A DNA stretch of 64,000 nucleotides from Aeromicrobium sp. Its GTDB lineage: Bacteria > Actinomycetota > Actinomycetes > Propionibacteriales > Nocardioidaceae. Made by a program: the position numbers and the translations under genes. Shown here in pieces: positions 59,386-64,000 of the stretch. The DNA lies in assembly GCF_023146395.1 (NCBI RefSeq), contig NZ_JAGLCD010000018.1:31556-95555 (forward strand). The letters are read 5' to 3'. Numbering within the stretch: the stretch's first letter is position 1; the number at the start of each line of letters is the position of its first letter. The notes beneath the pieces are model-generated. The model worked only from the letters and a program-made list of their open reading frames with translations. It had not been told where the DNA came from and searched no databases.

Positions 59386-61806
59386 TCACGAGGATTGTGC
59401 GCGGACGACTTTCGAGCGTCGCTGCTCCTCTTCGATCCGGGCGACGACCTCGCCTAATGCCGGGTCGAGCAGTCGGCCTTCCGCCTTGCGAGCGGCCGAC
59501 ATAGCGTCGGCGAGCGGCGAGACGTTCCCAGTCCGCTGAGAAAGTTTGATGGCCACATCAGCGAAGACCCGGTAGCTATGCATGTCATCGGGGTACTTCT
59601 GTAGGAGTTGCCGAGCTTTTGCCTCTGCGTTCCAGAGAAGCGCTGCACGATCCTCGTCCATCAAGCCGTGCGTCAGCTCGGATCGGCGAGACAGGATCAA
59701 GACTTCGTACCTGGCGAGAACTGGATTCATCCGGATCGCCTCGTGTGCCGCGCGCAGTTCTGCGGAGGCTTCATCTAGGCGGTCTTGATCGATGAGTTTG
59801 CGAATGAGTCTGTGCCTGGGGATGCCCTCACCCGGCAGGACTCGAATCACACGCTGCAGCAGTTCGACCTGCTGGTCGGGGTCAGCCAGTCGATTAATCC
59901 CGAGCTCTTCGGTGCACAGGGCACGCGCGGTTTCAACTTCCAACCGCAATGAGGGGTTGAAGCTGTCCACCAAGTTGTCGAACAACCTGTACAGCTCCGA
60001 CTGATCCGCATACTTGTAGCGCGCGATTGTCGCCGCGATCTCACGGTGACGGGTGGTCCACCCGTACAAACCGCTCGACTCGCTAATGGCCACCTCCGAA
60101 ACAACGCCAGTAAGCGAGTCGAGGACTGCCATCAGAGATCCGACCTCGATCTGAAGTAGCCGCACGATCAGTTGTCGGTGTACGCGTGCACCAAGGGCCT
60201 CGAGCGCGCCAACAAGCCGGTAGATGTCCTGCGCGGCTGGATCAAGTTCACCGAACTCACGTAGCAAGATGAAGTCAAGCTCCTCAGAAGCGAAGATGTT
60301 CTTCATGCAGACGTACATGTCCGCAGAACAGCGCTCACGCAGGATTCGGACCTGTTGCGTGCGGGGTAGGCGCATGAAGCCCTCATCGACGAGCGCACGG
60401 ATCGCAGTCTTGTCAGCCGTGAGATTCAGAAGCGCATCGATGTCGTCGCGCGTTAGGCGTGACAGGGTGAAGGCTTCTCCGTGGGTGAACACACGCCGAG
60501 ACTTCGTTCGCTGACGCCAGCGGCCAGTCGTAGCGGTCAGGATGAGCCGTAGCGCAGGTGCAGTTTGCTCGCCGATATGGTCGGCGAGTTGACTGACTCC
60601 TGCTAGGTGATCCACGCAATCATCGACTACGAGCACGGCATGCTGGCCTGCTTGACGGAGTCGACCTTCGTATTCGATCCAATGGCCCGCGGACAAGGGA
60701 AAGGCTGAGTTGTGTTCCCAAGCCGCGTCCGCCGCGTGAGCCAGTTCTGATGCGATCTGACGAGCGAGGGTCGTCTTGCCGACGCCGCCGGATCCCAAAA
60801 TCACGGCGATCGGCTTCTCAGCTAAAGACCGGGTGATGCGAGTCTGTTCTGACCGCTCGAAGGCCAGCCCGTCGATGATGTCTGCATATTTTGCGGGCGA
60901 TCCGTTGAAAAGGGAGCGCGCGTCGGGGGACAGTGTGCCGGCGTGGCGGATGTCAACGGTTGTGCTGACCAGCTCATTCGGCAGAAGCGACGGTACGAAG
61001 TCACCGGAGGTCTGATCGGTGGTCTCGTCGGGTGGCAGGTTTGCGACCAGATGTGCGAAGAGGTCGTCTAGGCCACCGAATGCGACTGCGGCGCCACGAG
61101 ACCGCTGAAGATCGGCCCGGACCCCATCCTCCTGATAGGACAGCAGGAGAACGCGTCCTTGGGCACCGGACTTCCCGGCAAGCTTCAGCGCTTCGCGAGC
61201 GATGTCGCGAAGGTGCTCGTCCTCGAGAGATTGGCCGATCACGAGGACATCCTTCGTCAGCACGTCTGACTCCAGCGCCCGGAACGCCGCCTGCCGGAAG
61301 TCGTCGTAGTCCTCGTAGTCCGTCTCGGTCAGCAGCATGCGAGTCTGGTGTCCGAGACCGATGTCTTCAGTGATGCAGCCATGAATCTTGAAAAGTTCAA
61401 CGCGATCGCTCGAAGAACCGCGGCTGAAGTCGAAGTTGCTCCGGCGTACGGTCAGTGGCACGTCCGCGGATTGGTAGACCTGCTCGACGAGAGTGTCGAA
61501 GTTTGTGGTGTAGATCCGATACCAGTCGAAACCCGGAAGCAACTGAAGTGCACCCGTAGGTGACAGGGACTGGAGAAGGTCTCTGACCGTCTCCGCGAGA
61601 TGCTGTCGTCCGTGCTGTCTTTCGAAGACGCTGCAGATTTCGGACAGTCGGTACGAGTCAGCGGAGACAGCTCCATTCAGCTTTCGAGCGAGTTTCCGAC
61701 CAAGTTCCGAGCCCGACGGTGCGCCTGAGGGAATGGATGCGCCGGCACCAAGCAAGACGACGGTTTGTCGGGGGTTGATCATTCGTGCGAAGTCCGCGAT
61801 GTCCAC
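59386..61806 (-). CDS. SIR2-STAND NTPase protein, candidate antiphage defence (Avs5-like)
   Basis: 806 residues with three parts. Residues 1-260 form a SIR2-like NADase domain: VVLLGAGASIPSG (20-24 core), TTNFDTL (100-106), KIHGC with His142 in the catalytic-His position, and VIGQSLEDEHLRDIA. Residues 310-560 form a STAND/AAA-like NTPase with Walker A GSGGVGKTT (338-346) and Walker B VLVVDD (391-396). The C-terminus (600-806) is helical and TPR-like, ending in charged repeats. This architecture is known from SIR2-effector defence proteins that deplete NAD when phage is sensed. Codon use and base composition differ from the neighbours, indicating horizontal acquisition. ATG 61806. Confidence 0.8.
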   Translation of the reverse strand: MDIADFARMINPRQTVVLLGAGASIPSGAPSGSELGRKLARKLNGAVSADSYRLSEICSVFERQHGRQHLAETVRDLLQSLSPTGALQLLPGFDWYRIYTTNFDTLVEQVYQSADVPLTVRRSNFDFSRGSSSDRVELFKIHGCITEDIGLGHQTRMLLTETDYEDYDDFRQAAFRALESDVLTKDVLVIGQSLEDEHLRDIAREALKLAGKSGAQGRVLLLSYQEDGVRADLQRSRGAAVAFGGLDDLFAHLVANLPPDETTDQTSGDFVPSLLPNELVSTTVDIRHAGTLSPDARSLFNGSPAKYADIIDGLAFERSEQTRITRSLAEKPIAVILGSGGVGKTTLARQIASELAHAADAAWEHNSAFPLSAGHWIEYEGRLRQAGQHAVLVVDDCVDHLAGVSQLADHIGEQTAPALRLILTATTGRWRQRTKSRRVFTHGEAFTLSRLTRDDIDALLNLTADKTAIRALVDEGFMRLPRTQQVRILRERCSADMYVCMKNIFASEELDFILLREFGELDPAAQDIYRLVGALEALGARVHRQLIVRLLQIEVGSLMAVLDSLTGVVSEVAISESSGLYGWTTRHREIAATIARYKYADQSELYRLFDNLVDSFNPSLRLEVETARALCTEELGINRLADPDQQVELLQRVIRVLPGEGIPRHRLIRKLIDQDRLDEASAELRAAHEAIRMNPVLARYEVLILSRRSELTHGLMDEDRAALLWNAEAKARQLLQKYPDDMHSYRVFADVAIKLSQRTGNVSPLADAMSAARKAEGRLLDPALGEVVARIEEEQRRSKVVRAQSS

Positions 61807-61987
61807 GCGCTGTGCCTCTGCTGTCCGGAATGACGTGAAGCCATATTGTGCACGCGCGCAGTGTCAGGAAGTGGTTGATTCGCGACATGAACGGCTCGAT
61901 CACGTCGAGCGGAGCAGGGTCTCGCCCGGCAGCCACGTGAGATTCAGATGTGTAACACTAATACCACGCTATCGCTATGCTTGTGCC

Positions 61988-62644
61988 ATGTTGAGTGTGG
62001 CCGAGTTCGCTGGGGCAGTCGGGGTGTCGGTCGCACGCGCCCGGCAACTTGCGGCTAGCGGCAGGGTGCGTGCTGTAAAGGTGGGGTCGCAGTGGGTGAT
62101 CGCTGACAGTGAGGTGAACCGCTGGAGGGCGCTGCCATCGCGGCCGATGTCGGAGCGCGTTGCGTGGACTGCGGCGGCAATGGCCGACGGACAGTCGGTC
62201 GATTGGCTGGAGTCGAGTGAGCGGTCGCGGCTGAGGAAGCGGCTGGGGTCGCTTGTCGAGTCGAGTGATCCGATGGGTCAGGTGCAGGCGTGGATGCGGT
62301 CGCGGGGCGACGTCTCGTGGTGGCACGCGGACACGGATTCGCTGCCGGGCTTAGCCGACCGGGTTCGCCTCTCCGGAGTGGCCATCCCGAGCGCAGGGTT
62401 GTCCTCGGGCGGGTTGGTCGAGGGTTACCTCCTGCCCGGCGAGCTGGAGTCGCTCGTGGCCGAGTACTGGTTGGTGCCAGCCGAGCCTGGCTCCGGGGAA
62501 GTGGTGGGGAGAGTGAGCAGCTTCGTTCCGGAGCGCGTGCCTCGCCTGATGGTTGCTGCCGACCTCGCGGACCACCGCCGCTCGCGCGAGGTCGCCGCTG
62601 CCGAGCGACTCATCGGCGAGGTCCTCGAGGAGCGACTCTGGTGA
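61988..62644 (+). CDS. Helix-turn-helix protein, candidate antitoxin
   Basis: 218 residues. The N-terminus is an excisionase/MerR-like helix-turn-helix (MLSVAEFAGAVGVSVARARQ, ASGRVRAVKVGSQWVI, DSEVNRWRA). The C-terminal 150 residues have no recognised domain. The start ATG at 61988 is divergent from the defence gene, 181 bp away, and the stop overlaps the following GTG. The arrangement DNA-binding gene plus nucleotidyltransferase gene recalls AbiEi/AbiEii-type pairs, with this protein as the regulator/antitoxin. Domain homology to AbiEi is not demonstrated. Confidence 0.65.
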   Translation: MLSVAEFAGAVGVSVARARQLAASGRVRAVKVGSQWVIADSEVNRWRALPSRPMSERVAWTAAAMADGQSVDWLESSERSRLRKRLGSLVESSDPMGQVQAWMRSRGDVSWWHADTDSLPGLADRVRLSGVAIPSAGLSSGGLVEGYLLPGELESLVAEYWLVPAEPGSGEVVGRVSSFVPERVPRLMVAADLADHRRSREVAAAERLIGEVLEERLW

Positions 62645-63384
62645 TCGACGTCCCTGTCACCTCAGCAGGTCAGGAGGCGTCGTGGCACGCACTCCTCGAC
62701 CTGCACGACGCGGTGCCCGAGGCGTGGGTGCTGGTCGGCGGGCAGATGGTGCACGTCCACGCGGCCGAGCGTGGTTACCGGTTCGTGCGTCCGACCGACG
62801 ACGCGGATGCGGTGCTGGATGTGAAGCTGCGGCCGACGATCCTGCACGATGTGACCGCAGCCCTCGTGGCGATGGGGTTCACCTCCGCCGGAGTGTCGCC
62901 GTCGGGCATCGAGCACCGCTGGAACCGGGGCGAGGCGCAGATCGACGTCCTTGTCCCGCAGGGGTTGGGTGAGCGGCTCCTGGCCAAGGTCGTGGGCGTC
63001 TCGGGTTCACCCACCGTGGAGACCCCGGCGGGTCAAACCGTCGTCGACCACGCGGAGCTCGTCGACGTGCGCGTTGGAAGTCGAATCGGGTTCGTGCGCC
63101 GGCCGACCCTGCTCGGGTCGTTGATCGCGAAGGCAGCCGCTGACACGACTGTCAGTAGCTCGAGTGCCGCGGCGGGCCGTCATCTCGAGGACTTCGTGGC
63201 GTTGTCGGCGATGCTGAAGGTCTCCGACTTCGCGGACACGAACTCGACCAAGAGCCAGCGACGCTATGTGTCCCGGGCCCTTGAGCGAGTATCGTCGCGG
63301 GCTGACCTGCGGGAGGAGCATCCGGACTCGCGCGTCGGTCTCGCCCGACTCGCGCGGTGGGCCGGGGCGGCCGAACTTCGGTAG
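62641..63384 (+). CDS. Nucleotidyltransferase-like protein, candidate AbiEii-type toxin
   Basis: 247 residues. WVLVGGQMVHVHAAERGYRF followed by PTDDADAVLDVK gives the GG-x(n)-D-x-D pattern of polymerase-beta-like nucleotidyltransferases, as in AbiEii/MenT toxins. A further region (HRWNRGEAQIDVLVP) carries the third acidic residue. The GTG start overlaps the HTH gene stop by 4 bp, the typical antitoxin-toxin coupling. It lies in the same low-GC island as the SIR2-STAND gene. An uncharacterised metabolic nucleotidyltransferase is the alternative. Confidence 0.68.
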   Translation: MIDVPVTSAGQEASWHALLDLHDAVPEAWVLVGGQMVHVHAAERGYRFVRPTDDADAVLDVKLRPTILHDVTAALVAMGFTSAGVSPSGIEHRWNRGEAQIDVLVPQGLGERLLAKVVGVSGSPTVETPAGQTVVDHAELVDVRVGSRIGFVRRPTLLGSLIAKAAADTTVSSSSAAAGRHLEDFVALSAMLKVSDFADTNSTKSQRRYVSRALERVSSRADLREEHPDSRVGLARLARWAGAAELR

Positions 63385-63559
63385 CGGAGCGGGCCCGATC
63401 CGTGCCCACATTTTGCCCAAATCTTTGCGTGATTCAGCGTGAAGTGGACCTACTCGGTGTGAGTCGGATTCGCTGGCATCGCAGTCCGAATCTAGCATCG
63501 TCGCAGGTCAGCGAACTACCAAGAACGAGTTCAGATCCCGCCGCCACGGCGTGACGAAG

Positions 63560-63598
63560 GCCCCCGTTCACGCTGGAGTTCCAGCACCGAGCGGGGGC
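63560..63598 (+). terminator. Hairpin downstream of the toxin-like gene
   Basis: GCCCCCG at 63560 and CGGGGGC at the right end frame an imperfect stem that continues to CTGGA/TCCAG around a short loop (63578-63579). It lies about 175 bp after the nucleotidyltransferase stop and would end plus-strand transcription. Confidence 0.55.
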
Positions 63599-63610
63599 GT
63601 CGTCGTGTCC

Positions 63611-63632
63611 GTGGGCACGCCGATGTGCCCAC
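63611..63632 (-). terminator. Hairpin downstream of the partial ligase gene
   Basis: GTGGGCAC (63611-63618) and GTGCCCAC (63625-63632) form a perfect 8-bp stem with a GCCGAT loop, 76 bp beyond the ligase stop on the minus strand. It could end minus-strand transcription, back to back with the hairpin at 63560. Confidence 0.5.
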
Positions 63633-63707
63633 AGGGCAAGACAGCCTGTGGCCGATGCCTCGTGGCGGGGTGGTGCGTGTACGACAACGGCGTCGAGCCG
63701 TGCGAGA

Positions 63708-64000
63708 TCAGTTGACCTGACGCTCCTGGTCGGCCCAGAACTCCTGACGGAGCTTGAACTTCTGGAGCTTGCCGGTGGCGGTGCGGACGAGCTCGTCGCG
63801 GAACTCGACCCGTTTGGGGCACTTGTAGCCGGCCAGGTGCTGGCGGCAGTGCGTGATCAGGTCGCCGGCGGACGGCGCGTCGGCCTCGGGGTCGAGCACC
63901 ACCAGGGCGGTGACGAGCTCGCCCCACTTCTCGTCGGGGATGCCGATCACGGCGACCTCGCGCACCGCCTGATGTGACATCAGGGCGTCCTCGACCTCGA
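63708..64000 (-). CDS. Acyl-CoA synthetase (AMP-forming), C-terminal part
   Basis: The gene enters from beyond the right edge; only the last 97 codons or so are seen. They read from EVEDALMSHQAVREVAVIGI through DEKWGELVTALVV and LAGYKCPKRVEF to the catalytic-lysine motif RTATGKLQKFKLRQEF, i.e. the C-terminal domain of the ANL superfamily. It is a further acid-activating ligase, paralogous to those at 14905, 28589 and 37604. Confidence 0.88.
   Translation of the reverse strand, partial: EVEDALMSHQAVREVAVIGIPDEKWGELVTALVVLDPEADAPSAGDLITHCRQHLAGYKCPKRVEFRDELVRTATGKLQKFKLRQEFWADQERQVN

Larger units (their letters stand above)
63385..63707. other. Intergenic region with island edge and terminators
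   Basis: About 320 bp without a gene. The first half is less GC-rich and contains the near-repeat TTTTGCCCA/TTGCCCA-like sequences around 63405-63420. The second half holds two hairpins (63560 and 63611). No tRNA or integrase gene is visible, so the island boundary is inferred only from composition. Confidence 0.45.

Overview
The window is very GC-rich, densely packed and rich in GTG starts and 4-bp stop/start overlaps. It carries a complete mycofactocin locus together with FadE-, crotonase-, SCP2-thiolase/DUF35- and TetR-type catabolic genes. This points to a high-GC actinobacterium of the Nocardioides/Aeromicrobium/Rhodococcus/Mycobacterium kind; the genus cannot be fixed from the sequence alone. 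No rRNA, tRNA, CRISPR array or transposase was seen.

Layout. 1-2054 (minus): a NitT/TauT-type ABC importer, cut by the left edge. 2222-3001: a 2-keto-4-pentenoate hydratase-like gene. 3245-8065: a five-gene LivM-F-G-H-substrate-binding importer, closed by a perfect hairpin. 8165-9823: a ThDP enzyme. 9813-14757 (minus): enoyl-CoA hydratase, zinc-type alcohol dehydrogenase, FMN 2-hydroxyacid dehydrogenase and a HAPMO-like Baeyer-Villiger monooxygenase. 14905-16455 (minus): an acyl-CoA ligase. 16620-20247: SDR, TetR regulator, SMP-30 hydrolase and acyl-CoA dehydrogenase. 20335-28647: a nine-gene operon with a split B12-dependent acyl-CoA mutase, its MeaB chaperone, beta-oxidation enzymes, a thiolase/DUF35 pair, a Gfo/Idh/MocA oxidoreductase and a TesB-like thioesterase. 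28589-34415: a ligase divergent from an acyl-CoA dehydrogenase/MaoC hydratase/Ltp2-like aldolase/DUF35/hydratase operon. 34445-37583: TetR, thiolase, VOC protein and a second TetR. 37604-40548 (minus): CoA ligase and CaiB-type CoA-transferase. 40776-44837: a second Baeyer-Villiger-type monooxygenase, SDR, SMP-30 lactonase and SnoaL-like protein. 45790-49488: a ribose-type ABC importer. 49601-51264: a 6-oxocamphor-hydrolase-like beta-diketone hydrolase and a mycofactocin-dependent SDR. 51564-58873: mftR and mftABCDEFG. 59386-63384: a compositionally different island with a SIR2-STAND defence-type protein and a two-gene HTH/nucleotidyltransferase pair. 63708-64000: the start of another ligase gene on the minus strand.

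How it fits together (inference). The gene set reads as import and complete catabolism of an alicyclic, terpene- or steroid-like compound. Alcohol groups would be oxidised by SDRs, at least one of them using mycofactocin. Ring ketones would be opened by Baeyer-Villiger monooxygenases plus SMP-30 lactonases, or by retro-Claisen cleavage. The resulting acids would be CoA-activated and degraded by beta-oxidation, retro-aldol cleavage and a B12 carbon-skeleton rearrangement.

Two families of palindromic operator-like sites tie the operons into two apparent regulons. Class A is GTCAAC-N6-GTTGAC (12 copies, 2.1-45.7 kb). Class B is an AAACAAACG-type 16-mer (7 copies, 3.0-49.5 kb). Three catabolic TetR genes lie among them. 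The substrate is not identified by the sequence.
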